Shown piece by piece: positions 19,289 to 27,395 of a stretch of 64,000 nucleotides of DNA. The notes beneath the pieces are model-generated. The model was not told the origin of the DNA and ran no database searches. It worked only from the letters and a program-made list of their open reading frames with translations. Each line of letters begins with the position of its first letter. Within the stretch, counting starts at the first letter, position 1. Both the position numbers and the translations under genes were made by a program. Origin of the DNA: G965215045 sp965215045 (GTDB lineage Bacteria > Pseudomonadota > Gammaproteobacteria > JABABF01); contig OZ244031.1 in the NCBI GenBank assembly GCA_965215045.1, forward strand, positions 1,488,001 to 1,552,000, given 5' to 3'.

Positions 19289-19954
19289 TCAGGCTTTCCG
19301 CCAGGGGGCACAGGCGGTCTCGACGACGCGCCGGATGTACTGCCGGCTCACCGGCAGGTGCATCATGCTCCAGCGCAGCTGCACCGGGCCCAGGCACAGG
19401 TCGGCGAGGAACTCGGGGTCCGCATCGCCGGTCAGCTCGCCCTGCGTCATGCCGGAGCGGATGATATCGATGACCGGTTGCCGGCGGGCCCGGACCAGGG
19501 GTGCCAGTGCCTCATCCAGTGCGGGGTTGTGCAGGCGCTCGGCCGCCAGTGCCGGCAGTACCCCGCCCAGGGGCGTCTCCTGCAGGAAGCGGGTGAATTG
19601 CCAGATCATCTCCGCCAGGCGCTCCACGGTCTTGCCGTGACGCGGGATATCCAGGGGTGCGGTGCGTTCAAAGGCGGCGATGACCAGGTTTTCCTTGGTC
19701 GGCCAGCGCCGGTAGATGGTGGCCTTGCTGGCACCGGCCATGGCGGTGACCTTGTCCACGGTCACCGCGGCGTAGCCGCCGTGTGCCAGGAGTTCCAGCG
19801 TCGCCTCGAGGATGGCATCTTCGGAGGCCTGCCGCCGGGGACGCCCGCGCGGTCGTCTCCCGGCGTTCCGGGTACCTGGCCAGTTCGCCGCCCCGCTGCC
19901 GGACGGACGCCCCCCGCTGCTGTCCTTGGAACGGGCCGGTGCGTTGGTGCTCAC
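19289..19954 (-). CDS. TetR/AcrR family transcriptional regulator
   Basis: A 221-residue repressor-type protein lying inside the catabolic operon. The N-terminal extension is Arg/Gly/Ser-rich; the helix-turn-helix follows at about 40-85 (ILEATLELLAHGGYAAVTVD then GASKATIYRRWPTKENLV), and the rest is a helical ligand-binding domain with a TetR_C-like LPVSRQYIRRVV end. GTG 19954 overlaps the stop of the upstream acyl-CoA dehydrogenase (GTGA). It probably controls the operon from a site near the P450 promoter, where a palindrome is visible at about 24.24 kb, with an acyl-CoA or pathway intermediate as inducer. Confidence 0.88.
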   Translation of the reverse strand: MSTNAPARSKDSSGGRPSGSGAANWPGTRNAGRRPRGRPRRQASEDAILEATLELLAHGGYAAVTVDKVTAMAGASKATIYRRWPTKENLVIAAFERTAPLDIPRHGKTVERLAEMIWQFTRFLQETPLGGVLPALAAERLHNPALDEALAPLVRARRQPVIDIIRSGMTQGELTGDADPEFLADLCLGPVQLRWSMMHLPVSRQYIRRVVETACAPWRKA

Positions 19955-21135
19955 GGCGGCAGTTCCAGACCGCGACGGGCGATGATGTTTTTCTGGATCT
20001 CTGAAGTACCGCCGCCGATGGTATCCACCGCGGTGGCGCGCCAGGAGTGTTCCCACTTGCCGGCCGCGGGAGCATCCGCCGCCTCCTTGCGCAACAGGCC
20101 CATGGGGCCCAGGCAGTCCATGGCGAAATCCGCCAGCCGCCGCCCCCACTCGGTGCTGTAGAGCTTGTACATCGCGGCCTCCACGGTGGGCGTCCCGCCC
20201 TGCAGTGCCTGGGCGATGACCCGCCGATGCAGCATCCGCGCGGCTTCCAGCTCACAGGCCAGGGCCGCCATCCGGCTGCGAATCACCGGCAGCTCGCACA
20301 GCGGCTGCCCGTCGACCCGGGTGAGCTTGAGCAGTTCGGTCAGCGCCGCGAATTTCACCTCCAGCGGACTCACCGTGTAGAGGGTGAAACGCTCGTAATC
20401 CAGGGCCTCGCGAATGTAACTCCAGCCGTGATTTTCCTTGCCGACCAGGTAGTCCCGGTGCACCCGCACCGCGTCAAAAAACACCTGGTTGGTGCGATGT
20501 CCACCCATGGTCTTCACCTCGCTGATGCTGAGGCCGGGGTGCTGCATGGGAATGAGAAACACGCTGATGCCGCGGTGCTTGGGGGCCCTGGCATCGGTGC
20601 GCGCCGCCACCCAGTACCAGTCGGCAAAATGGGCGGAGGTGGTCCACATTTTCTGGCCGTTCAGCACCCATTCCTCGCCGTCTTTCTCCGCCTTCAACTG
20701 CAATGCGGCCAGGTCGGAGCCGGCCCCGGGTTCGGAGTAGCCCAGGGCGAACTCGACCTCCGCATTCAGTATCTGCGGCAGGAATTCGCGCTTGAGTTTT
20801 TCCGAGCCGTGTGTGATCAGGGTCTTGCCGATGCAGCCGATGCCCTTGCCGATCAGGGGCGCGCCGACACGGGCCAACTCCTCGTTCAGCAGGTAGTCGC
20901 AGATCTCCTCCCGGCCCTGGCCGCCGTACTCGCGTTCCCAGGACATGCCGAGATAACCGGCATCGGCGAGCCGCCGGTTGAAAGCGCGGCGTGCCGGGCT
21001 GTCGGCCAGCATGGCATCCGCCTCGCGCTGCGGGGCAAACAGCTCCGCCGCATCCTCCCGCGTCTCCTGCTCCTCCAGGAACTGCCGCACCCCGGCAATA
21101 AAATGCTGTTCGGCGGGCGAGAACAGGAAATCCAC
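19951..21135 (-). CDS. Acyl-CoA dehydrogenase family protein (subunit 2)
   Basis: Full-length acyl-CoA dehydrogenase, 394 residues. It has LGMSWEREYGGQG, the FAD/substrate strand ALGYSEPGAGSDLAALQ, NGQKMWTT, FFDAVRVHRDYLVG, and the C-terminal FAD turn DTIGGGTSEIQKNIIARR. It is probably the FAD-binding partner of the dehydrogenase at 18.2-19.3 kb. It begins three bases after the VOC gene and overlaps the TetR start at its end. Confidence 0.9.
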   Translation of the reverse strand: MDFLFSPAEQHFIAGVRQFLEEQETREDAAELFAPQREADAMLADSPARRAFNRRLADAGYLGMSWEREYGGQGREEICDYLLNEELARVGAPLIGKGIGCIGKTLITHGSEKLKREFLPQILNAEVEFALGYSEPGAGSDLAALQLKAEKDGEEWVLNGQKMWTTSAHFADWYWVAARTDARAPKHRGISVFLIPMQHPGLSISEVKTMGGHRTNQVFFDAVRVHRDYLVGKENHGWSYIREALDYERFTLYTVSPLEVKFAALTELLKLTRVDGQPLCELPVIRSRMAALACELEAARMLHRRVIAQALQGGTPTVEAAMYKLYSTEWGRRLADFAMDCLGPMGLLRKEAADAPAAGKWEHSWRATAVDTIGGGTSEIQKNIIARRGLELPP

Positions 21136-21138
21136 GGC

Positions 21139-21543
21139 TCAACTCTCCTGTATCAGTTCGACGGTATTGCCGTCGGCGTCCTCCACCTGGGCGACCTGTA
21201 CGCCCGGGCGCAGTTCCCGCACCGGGGTCGTCAGCCGGAAACCCGCGGCTGTCACCCCGGCCACGAGCTCCTCCAAGCGGTGCACGTACAGACACAGGTA
21301 GCGGATACCAGTCTGGCTGGCGAAACCCGCGCGGCTGCCCTCCAGGGCGGGTCCTTCCAGGGGTGTGAAAATGCGCAGCGTGGATTGCCCCACCCGGTAG
21401 CGGCGCACCCGCCCGTGCCCGGGAATTTCCACTTCCCCGTCCAGGGGCAGGCCCAGGGTCTCGCCATAAAAGCGGTGGGCGGCCTCCGGGTCCCGGGTGA
21501 CAATCCCGGCATCCAGCAGCGGTTTCTGCAGTTTCACGCTCAT
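21139..21543 (-). CDS. VOC-family (glyoxalase/dioxygenase fold) protein
   Basis: A single-unit vicinal-oxygen-chelate protein of 134 residues. The N-terminal strand and helix GIVTRDPEAAHRFYGETLGL and the C-terminal VQVAQVEDADGNTVELIQ are characteristic; the terminal Glu in VELIQ could bind metal, but the N-terminal metal His is not obvious (DAGIVT). ATG overlaps the stop of the extradiol-dioxygenase-like gene. It may be an epimerase, isomerase or ring-processing accessory enzyme of the pathway; the function is not determinable. Confidence 0.75.
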   Translation of the reverse strand: MSVKLQKPLLDAGIVTRDPEAAHRFYGETLGLPLDGEVEIPGHGRVRRYRVGQSTLRIFTPLEGPALEGSRAGFASQTGIRYLCLYVHRLEELVAGVTAAGFRLTTPVRELRPGVQVAQVEDADGNTVELIQES

Positions 21544-22499
21544 ACGCCTTGCTCCCGGCCCGCATGTTCTGCGGCAATGGTATCCGCTTCCAGGCCCCGG
21601 TGCCCCCAGAGGTCGCCGCCCACGAATTCGTGGGGCGTCCAGTTTTCATCGACCCGCCGGCCATCGCAGCCGATTTCCACTTCGAAGCCCGAGGGACTCT
21701 GCATGTAAAAGGAAAACATGTTGTCATTGGCGTGCCGGCCCAGCGTCGACGTAATGCGGATGCCCGCGTCCTGGACGCGCTCCAGGCACTGGCAGACCAT
21801 GTCGACGCTGGCCGCCTCCAGCATCAGGTGATGCAGGCCCGCGAGTTCGCCCATTTTGAGCAGCCCGATGCTGTGGTGCCGCGCATTGCAGTGAAAGAAG
21901 TTGGCCGAGTCCTGTGCCCCGAAGCGGATGTAGTCCGTGAGGCGGAAGCCCAGCACCCGGGTGTAAAAATCCCGCGCCGCAGCCAGCGGTGCGGCAAACA
22001 GGTTGAGATGCCCCAGTCCCAGGTTGCCGGCCACGAAAGACATGTGCAGGGGCGAGACATAGCGGCGGTCGATGACCGGACCGTAGAACAGCTCGATGGC
22101 ATTGCCCATCGGGTCGCGCGTGCCCACCAGGCCGGTCACAGAGCGTGCCCGGGCCCGCTCCCCGGTGTCCGTTTCCACGGGCGCACCGGCCCTGTGCAAT
22201 TCTTCGGCCGCCGCCTCCAGTGCCGCTTGGCCCGCCACCTCCAGCCCCAGGTACAACAACCCGGGGGCCGCATCGCCCGCGGGATGCACCGCGATGCGCC
22301 ACTGCCAGTCGTCCATCTTCAGGTAGACGCTGCCGTCTGCTGCGATGCCATCGCCGGCACTGGCGGACCCGACTTCATCCCGGTCCTCCCCGGGGCAGTT
22401 GCAGGCCGGCATCAGGCCCAGGATCTGTGTTGCGTACTCCAGCCATGCCGCCGTCTCCGGGGCGGCAAATCCCGCGTATCCCAGGCTGCGAATCTTCAT
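21540..22499 (-). CDS. Type I extradiol dioxygenase-like protein (two VOC domains)
   Basis: A 319-residue two-domain VOC protein resembling 2,3-dihydroxybiphenyl 1,2-dioxygenase (BphC) and related ring-cleaving enzymes. Domain 1 spans about 1-135 and domain 2 about 140-290. The Fe(II) ligands are plausible as His in LGLGHLNLF, His in GLHHLMLE and Glu in PSGFEVEIG, with the active-site HHSIGL strand between. This would let the pathway cleave a catechol ring, consistent with an upstream P450. Its ATG overlaps the stop of the PPOX gene. Confidence 0.85.
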   Translation of the reverse strand: MKIRSLGYAGFAAPETAAWLEYATQILGLMPACNCPGEDRDEVGSASAGDGIAADGSVYLKMDDWQWRIAVHPAGDAAPGLLYLGLEVAGQAALEAAAEELHRAGAPVETDTGERARARSVTGLVGTRDPMGNAIELFYGPVIDRRYVSPLHMSFVAGNLGLGHLNLFAAPLAAARDFYTRVLGFRLTDYIRFGAQDSANFFHCNARHHSIGLLKMGELAGLHHLMLEAASVDMVCQCLERVQDAGIRITSTLGRHANDNMFSFYMQSPSGFEVEIGCDGRRVDENWTPHEFVGGDLWGHRGLEADTIAAEHAGREQGV

Positions 22500-22921
22500 G
22501 GTGTCCCGTTTTCCAGCGGCCCGGGCATCTCCAGTGCCACCACCTCTTCGACCACCATGCGTATCACCACGCGCTCATCTCCCGGGCCGTCAAAAGGATA
22601 CTCGTCCACGCCGATAAACTTCTGCGACATCTGGTTGGCCCGTTTGCGTCCCGGGTCGTCTTCGACCACGCCCCGGCCGCGCAATTCCAGGTAATGCTCC
22701 GGCCGTTCCGGGTGCATGATCGACAGGCTCATGCGGTCGTCCCGTTCCAGGTTGCGCACCTTCTTTCGCGCGCGCAGCGTGCTGAACCAGACCGTCTCAT
22801 CGGTCCACATCACGCACACCGGGTGCACGCTGATCCGCCCGTCCGGCAGCAGGGTCGCCACGTGCCCGAAGCACAGGGCCTCCAGGATATCCCGGTGTGT
22901 TTCAGGAATGTTCGCACTCAT
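22496..22921 (-). CDS. PPOX-class (pyridoxamine-phosphate-oxidase-like) flavin/F420 protein
   Basis: 141 residues from ATG 22921, preceded by a GGAG ribosome site; the open frame extends further upstream but without family similarity. FGHVATLLPDGRISVHPVCVMW and VWFSTLRARKKVRNLERDDR are the split-barrel cofactor-binding strands typical of PPOX-class F420-dependent oxidoreductases. The DPGRKRANQMSQKFIGVDEYPFD stretch (not continuous motif) is common in their C-termini. It probably reduces a pathway intermediate with F420 or a flavin. It is the second gene after the P450. Confidence 0.8.
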   Translation of the reverse strand: MSANIPETHRDILEALCFGHVATLLPDGRISVHPVCVMWTDETVWFSTLRARKKVRNLERDDRMSLSIMHPERPEHYLELRGRGVVEDDPGRKRANQMSQKFIGVDEYPFDGPGDERVVIRMVVEEVVALEMPGPLENGTP

Positions 22922-23033
22922 ATCTTGGCTCCGCTGGAAATTCTTCGCCGCATGCGCGGCAGTTTCACATCCCCGTCCCGGGTGCACACCGCCGCTGCCG
23001 GTGACGCCCCGGGTGCTGCAAAGGCCTTTTCTC

Positions 23034-24230
23034 TCATCGGCAGCGCACCCGCACCGGAACCCGGATAAACCCCGAGAGATGTTCCCAGAACACCCGCTCA
23101 CAGTGCTCCTCCAACAACTCGTAATCTTCGATCGACCGGAACAATTCCGTCAGCACGGTCACTGCGCCCATGGTCGCCAGGTGCATGCCCAGGCATTTGT
23201 GCCCGCCGGCGCCGTACGTGAGATCGCGTTTGTATTCCCGGAAAATGTCGAACACCTCCGGGTCCTGGAACTCCTCTTCATCCCGGTTGGCAGAGGCGTA
23301 GATATAGAGCAGGTTCTGTCCCGCCCGGATCTGCCGGCCGCCCAGTGCGAAATCATTGACTGCGCGCCGGCACAGCATGTTGGTGGGCTGGTCATAGCGG
23401 CAGGTTTCAAAGTACAGCTTGGATGCCAGGGAGGGGTCTGCCAGCACCTGTTCCTTGAGGGCGGGGTCCCGGGCCAGGTAATAGACCGCGCCGGCACAAG
23501 CCATGGGCGTGGTTTCCGAACCCAGGATCAGGAAACTCATCATCAGTTGAACCAGGCCCTCGTCGTCGAGACTCTCGCCATCGATCTCGGCATTCATGTA
23601 GGCGGCGGTGTGACCGCTGGCCAGTTGCGGGCGGGCGCGCAGTTCCCGGACGCGCTGGAACAGGCGGCCGCCCAGCTCCTCCGCCGCCTTGCGATTGCGC
23701 GCAGAGCCGCCGCCCACCTGGCCCGGTTCGCGGTGCACCATGTCGTCGATCAGGGCGCGAAACCGGGCGGCTTCCTCTTCGGGCAGGCCCAGGTTGTACC
23801 CCGAGTTGAGACAGAAGACGCGGTTGGCGTAGTCGCCGTACACATCGAACTCGCCCCGTTCCAGCAAGGGCTTCAGCACCTTCCGCACCAGCTTGCGAAA
23901 CCGCTCCCGCTGGGTGCGCACCCCGGCGGGGGCGTATTCCTTGCGCACCACCTTGCGCCATTTCCTGTGGGCCGGCGCATCCATGGTGGCGAACGACCGG
24001 AGTAATGGTTCTCCCAACAGCAGTTGCCCCGGGGTCTGCCCGGCAGTGAAAGTGACGTCTTTTTCGTGTCGCATGCTGGCCTCCCAGACATCCGCAAAGC
24101 GCGTCAGTGCCCAGGCGTTGTATTTCTCGATGAAATGCGGGCCGCCCTCTGCGCGCATGGCCGCATACAGGGGAAACGGGTCGCGCATGGCGGCCTCCGA
24201 GTAGGGATCGTAATCGATGGGGGCGTGCAT
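23034..24230 (-). CDS. Cytochrome P450
   Basis: A soluble bacterial P450 of 398 residues and the first gene of the catabolic operon. The I-helix oxygen-activation segment is FLILGSETTP, the K-helix ExxR is ETCR in LYFETCRYDQPTN, and the heme-binding loop is YGAGGHKCLG (Cys is the axial ligand, about residue 343). No membrane segment. It would need a ferredoxin and reductase encoded elsewhere. The initial hydroxylation of a hydrophobic ring or side chain is consistent with the following dioxygenase and acyl-CoA genes. A 112-base gap separates it from the PPOX gene. Confidence 0.93.
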   Translation of the reverse strand: MHAPIDYDPYSEAAMRDPFPLYAAMRAEGGPHFIEKYNAWALTRFADVWEASMRHEKDVTFTAGQTPGQLLLGEPLLRSFATMDAPAHRKWRKVVRKEYAPAGVRTQRERFRKLVRKVLKPLLERGEFDVYGDYANRVFCLNSGYNLGLPEEEAARFRALIDDMVHREPGQVGGGSARNRKAAEELGGRLFQRVRELRARPQLASGHTAAYMNAEIDGESLDDEGLVQLMMSFLILGSETTPMACAGAVYYLARDPALKEQVLADPSLASKLYFETCRYDQPTNMLCRRAVNDFALGGRQIRAGQNLLYIYASANRDEEEFQDPEVFDIFREYKRDLTYGAGGHKCLGMHLATMGAVTVLTELFRSIEDYELLEEHCERVFWEHLSGFIRVPVRVRCR

Positions 24231-24235
24231 CAGCC

Positions 24236-24255
24236 GTATACGATACTATCAGTAC
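24236..24255 (-). promoter_or_regulatory. Possible operator before the P450 operon
   Basis: The 9-bp palindrome GATACTATC (24242-24250) lies within the less perfect GTATACGATA-C-TATCAGTAC, 6 to 25 bases before the P450 start. A TATAAA box lies about 25 bases further upstream on the minus strand. The placement suits a TetR-type operator controlled by the regulator inside the operon, but no second copy was found to support it. Confidence 0.35.
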
Positions 24256-24421
24256 CCGTTTTATATGCGGGGAACGGCAGGGCTGTCAACGCCCGGGTTC
24301 TTATGCTGCCCGGGGGCGGGGGCTCTCCCCCGGGTGTTCTGCCGCGACAGACAAGACCAGGGAACGCAACCAGTACCGCCAGCGTTGCGGGGACTGGCGC
24401 CGGTTTGCGGGTTTGGAAACC

Positions 24422-24508
24422 TGGTGCCCAGGAGAGGACTCGAACCTCCACGGCCGCGAAGCCACTGGCACCTGAAGCCAGCGTGTATACCAATTTCACC
24501 ACCTGGGC
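24422..24508 (-). tRNA. tRNA-Leu, anticodon CAG
   Basis: Read on the minus strand the sequence begins GCCCAGG and ends CCTGGGC-A-CCA, a perfect 7-bp acceptor stem with encoded CCA. The anticodon arm is CTGGC-TTCAGGT-GCCAG, giving CAG (complement of 24472-24474), followed by a long variable arm typical of class II tRNA-Leu and a T-arm with GGTTCGAGTCC. It reads CUG codons. It lies about 190 bases upstream of, and in the same direction as, the P450 operon. Confidence 0.97.
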
Positions 24509-24595
24509 AGGAAGTGGAGTGCGGGACTCCGAACAGGGCGCAAAATTCTATGAAGGGCCGCCCCGGTTGTCAATTTTGCCGGCGCGCCCCGTTAA

Positions 24596-24717
24596 GGCTG
24601 CATGGCTAAGATTGCATGGTCAAGGCTGCATGGCTAAGATTGCATGGTCAAGACTGCATGGCTAAGATTGCATGGTCAAGACTGCATGGCTAAGACTGCA
24701 TGGTCAAGACTGCATTG
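24596..24717. repeat. Tandem repeat, about nine copies of a 14-bp unit (28-bp dimers)
   Basis: Alternating units GGCTGCATGGCTAA and GATTGCATGGTCAA repeat for about 120 bases with few substitutions (GGC/GAC, ATT/ACT). The 14-bp period does not preserve a reading frame and the tract lies in the intergenic space between tRNA-Leu and the epoxide hydrolase gene. There are no unique spacers, so it is not CRISPR. Its function is unknown. Confidence 0.9.
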
Positions 24718-24829
24718 TGAACTTGTGCCGGGGATACCGCCGGGGATGCGGCCCCGTCCAGCCAGTGGCATGGATGCGGCGGCCGGCTTTGTAAGATAAA
24801 GTAATACAGATTTTTGGCAGGCAATTCCC

Positions 24830-25819
24830 ATGACACAACTCAACGCAGACTGGACCCATCACTATGCGGAGATTAATGGCATTCGGGCGCATTACGTAGA
24901 GCAGGGCCCCGCAGACGGAGCACCGGTGGTGTTTTGTCACGGTTTTCCCATGCTCTGGTTCAGCTGGCACCGGCAGATCCCGGCACTGGCGGCGGCGGGC
25001 TTCCGGGTGATCGCCCCGTCCATGCGCGGCATGGGCAAGGCGGGGGCCCCGGACGATCCCGAACTGTACAGCGTCGACGCCATTACCGCCGACCTGCTGG
25101 GATTGCTGGACCACTGCGGCATCGAACAGGCGGTTTTTGTCGGCATCGACTTCGGTGCTTTCGCCATCCAGGATTTCGCCCTGCGCCATCGCGAGCGCGT
25201 GCGCGGCATCATCTGCCTGGAAAACCCGGCGGCACCGCACGACCCGGAGAAACCGCCATTGACCGGGTACCGGGAAATGGGCGAGAAACATTTTCTGCAT
25301 ATCGAATACTTCCGGGTACCGCCCCGGGCCGACCGGGAACTGGCGGCCGCACCGCGGGAGTTCCTGCGCAAGGTGATGTGGATCCTGAGCGGGGCGGCGA
25401 ACTATTTCGACTGCTTCAAGCACCCGCCGGGCACCAGTTATATCGACGCCATGGCCGAGACGCCGCCCCTGCCCTGGCCCTGGTTGAGTGAACTGGAACT
25501 GGAATTCTTTGTTTCCGAGTACTCGCAGTCCGGTTTTACCGGTGGCTTGAATTGGTATCGTTCCATGGATATCAAGTGGGAACAGCGCCGACCGTTCGAA
25601 GGCGTGCAAAGCGATGTTTCGGCATGGTTCATCGGCAGCGAGAATGATGTGGATCTCCAAGGGTTTCACGGCGAAGACCCGATCGGCCAGATGCGCGCCA
25701 TCTTTCCCAACCTGGAAGAGGTGCAGATGATTCCCAACGTGGGACACATGATGCCGCTGGAGGCATCTGGGCAGCTCAACACCATACTGCTGGATTACCT
25801 GGGACGTATCCCGCATTGA
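24830..25819 (+). CDS. Alpha/beta-hydrolase, epoxide hydrolase-like
   Basis: 329 residues. The oxyanion segment HGFPMLWFSWHRQIPAL (about 38-54) is typical of epoxide hydrolases, the nucleophile elbow is GIDFGA (Asp, about residue 106), NWYRSMD carries a candidate lid Tyr, the charge-relay acid is likely in GSENDVDL and the catalytic His in NVGHMM near the C-terminus. This Asp-nucleophile arrangement indicates hydrolysis of an epoxide or C-halogen bond rather than an ester. Divergent from the tRNA/P450 side and 28 bases before glycosyltransferase 1, but no functional link is obvious. Confidence 0.88.
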   Translation: MTQLNADWTHHYAEINGIRAHYVEQGPADGAPVVFCHGFPMLWFSWHRQIPALAAAGFRVIAPSMRGMGKAGAPDDPELYSVDAITADLLGLLDHCGIEQAVFVGIDFGAFAIQDFALRHRERVRGIICLENPAAPHDPEKPPLTGYREMGEKHFLHIEYFRVPPRADRELAAAPREFLRKVMWILSGAANYFDCFKHPPGTSYIDAMAETPPLPWPWLSELELEFFVSEYSQSGFTGGLNWYRSMDIKWEQRRPFEGVQSDVSAWFIGSENDVDLQGFHGEDPIGQMRAIFPNLEEVQMIPNVGHMMPLEASGQLNTILLDYLGRIPH

Positions 25820-25847
25820 AACCCCGGTATCCGCGGGAACTCAGCTT

Positions 25848-27344
25848 ATGCCGGATGATGAATCGAAACAGGCCGCCGGCGTTCCCCATGTCTGCTTCCT
25901 CTTGGACGGGATGTCCATGGGGGGCGTTCAGACATGGACAATTACCCTTGTCCGGAGACTCTTGGCGGAAGGATACAAGGTGGACTTGGTGCATTTAAGA
26001 AAGGGCGGCACGATGTTGCACCGGGTCCCCGGCGAAGTGCGCACCATGCATCTCCATGGAGTGCGCCCGCCGGCACGGGTTTCGGTCTTCGGTGCCATCA
26101 TCCGCTTTTTCTTCATTACCGGTCTTTACCCGTTTTACCTGGTTCTTCGATTGGCACGCAGGGCCTCTGGCAGGGGGGGGGGGGGGGGGCGTCCTGCCCG
26201 GGAGGCGGAGAATACAAGGATGGAGAGATGGACACTGTATGCTCCACGTTATATTGCCTCTTTTTTTACCGCCGCCGCCCTGCGCTCCTTTTGGCGGGCC
26301 TGGAAATTCAACCGGCGTTGTGTCCGCCCGCAATCCCCGGCTGGGGCCCTGCCTCTCGGTCGAGTGGCGTATTTTTCAGCCTGTGCTTCACTGGTCGCCA
26401 GCTACATGGAACAAGAGAAACCCGATGTCGTGTACTCGGCCTGGGGAACGGCCAATATCGTGGCCCTTCTGGACCGGGCCGAGTCCAGGCATAAGCCGCG
26501 CCTGGTGGTTTCTCTGCGTCGTTCTTTTGACAATAACCCCTGGAGGAAAATGAAATTTACATTGATGTTTCATTTTATTTCAGAGGCGGATGCAGTGCAT
26601 GCCGTCTCCCGGGGAGTAGCGGATGAGGCGGTCCGGGAATACGGTATAGCCCGTGAAAAAATTCTTTCCGTGTACAACCCGGCATTTCACAGCGAGATTC
26701 CGCACTTGAAACGACAGCCGTGCGCGCACTCGTGGATTGCAGAGAAGGGTGAAGAAAAAACGATCCTGTGGGTGGGAAAGTTGGTTTTGCACAAAGACCC
26801 AGCCACCATGCTGCATGCTTTCCGGCTGCTTGCGGAGCGTCGGAACGCGCGCTTGATCATGTTGGGGATGGAGGTGAAAGCGGGATCGGTGTCGAATCTG
26901 ATCAGGGAATGGGATGCCCCGGTCCGGGACCGGGTGTTCCTGCAAGCTTACGTGGAAAACCCTTATTCCTGGATGGCGGGTGCCGATGTGCTGGTTCTCA
27001 CTTCAAAATCAGAGGGTTTGCCCAACGTTCTGATCGAAGCGATGGCCTGCGGCTGCCCGGTGGTGAGCACCGACTGTCCCCACGGACCGCGGGAGATCCT
27101 GGAAGATGGGTGCTGGGGCCGGTTGACGCCGGTAGGGGATGCCGGGGCACTGGTAGACGCCATCGAGGCCACGCTGGAGGATCCGCCCGCCGCGGAGGAG
27201 TTGATCGCCCGGGCCATGGATTTCTCCGAGGAGCGGCTCATGCCGCAACTCATGGAGATGCTGGGATTGCCTGGCAAGCGGCAATCCGGGGATGAAACAT
27301 TTTCCTCCGCCCCTTCATCGTTCGTCTCAGTGCCCCCGGCATAG
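25848..27344 (+). CDS. Glycosyltransferase (GT4-like), phase-variable copy 1
   Basis: A GT-B fold glycosyltransferase of 498 residues with MSMGGVQTWTITLVRRLL at the N-terminal donor-side Rossmann domain and a C-terminal GT1 domain (from about 300) with ILWVGKLVLHKDPATMLHAF and the ExxxxxxxE motif in EGLPNVLIEAMACGCPVV. It probably adds a sugar to a surface polysaccharide. A 17-G tract (26173-26189) encodes Gly residues at about 110-114. With 17 G the frame is intact (ON); any change not divisible by three would truncate it near residue 115. Gene 2 downstream is a near-identical duplicate with only 5 G at this place. Confidence 0.9.
   Translation: MPDDESKQAAGVPHVCFLLDGMSMGGVQTWTITLVRRLLAEGYKVDLVHLRKGGTMLHRVPGEVRTMHLHGVRPPARVSVFGAIIRFFFITGLYPFYLVLRLARRASGRGGGGGRPAREAENTRMERWTLYAPRYIASFFTAAALRSFWRAWKFNRRCVRPQSPAGALPLGRVAYFSACASLVASYMEQEKPDVVYSAWGTANIVALLDRAESRHKPRLVVSLRRSFDNNPWRKMKFTLMFHFISEADAVHAVSRGVADEAVREYGIAREKILSVYNPAFHSEIPHLKRQPCAHSWIAEKGEEKTILWVGKLVLHKDPATMLHAFRLLAERRNARLIMLGMEVKAGSVSNLIREWDAPVRDRVFLQAYVENPYSWMAGADVLVLTSKSEGLPNVLIEAMACGCPVVSTDCPHGPREILEDGCWGRLTPVGDAGALVDAIEATLEDPPAAEELIARAMDFSEERLMPQLMEMLGLPGKRQSGDETFSSAPSSFVSVPPA
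26173..26189 (+). repeat. Poly-G tract (17 G) inside glycosyltransferase 1
   Basis: Seventeen consecutive G between ...CTGGCA and CGTCCTG. Frame is kept when the length is 2 modulo 3 (5, 14, 17, 20). The paralog has 5 G at the same place (27721-27725). It is a strong candidate slippage site for ON/OFF switching. Confidence 0.92.
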
Positions 27345-27395
27345 CGGGGCGTAGTCATTGTCGTTGTACAGCCATATTTGCAGGGAACTCAGCTT

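Noticed and set aside
22922..23101. Longer N-terminus for the PPOX protein
   Set aside because: No family similarity; ATG 22921 with GGAG is the better start.
24596..24717. CRISPR array
   Set aside because: Contiguous 14-bp units without spacers and no cas genes.
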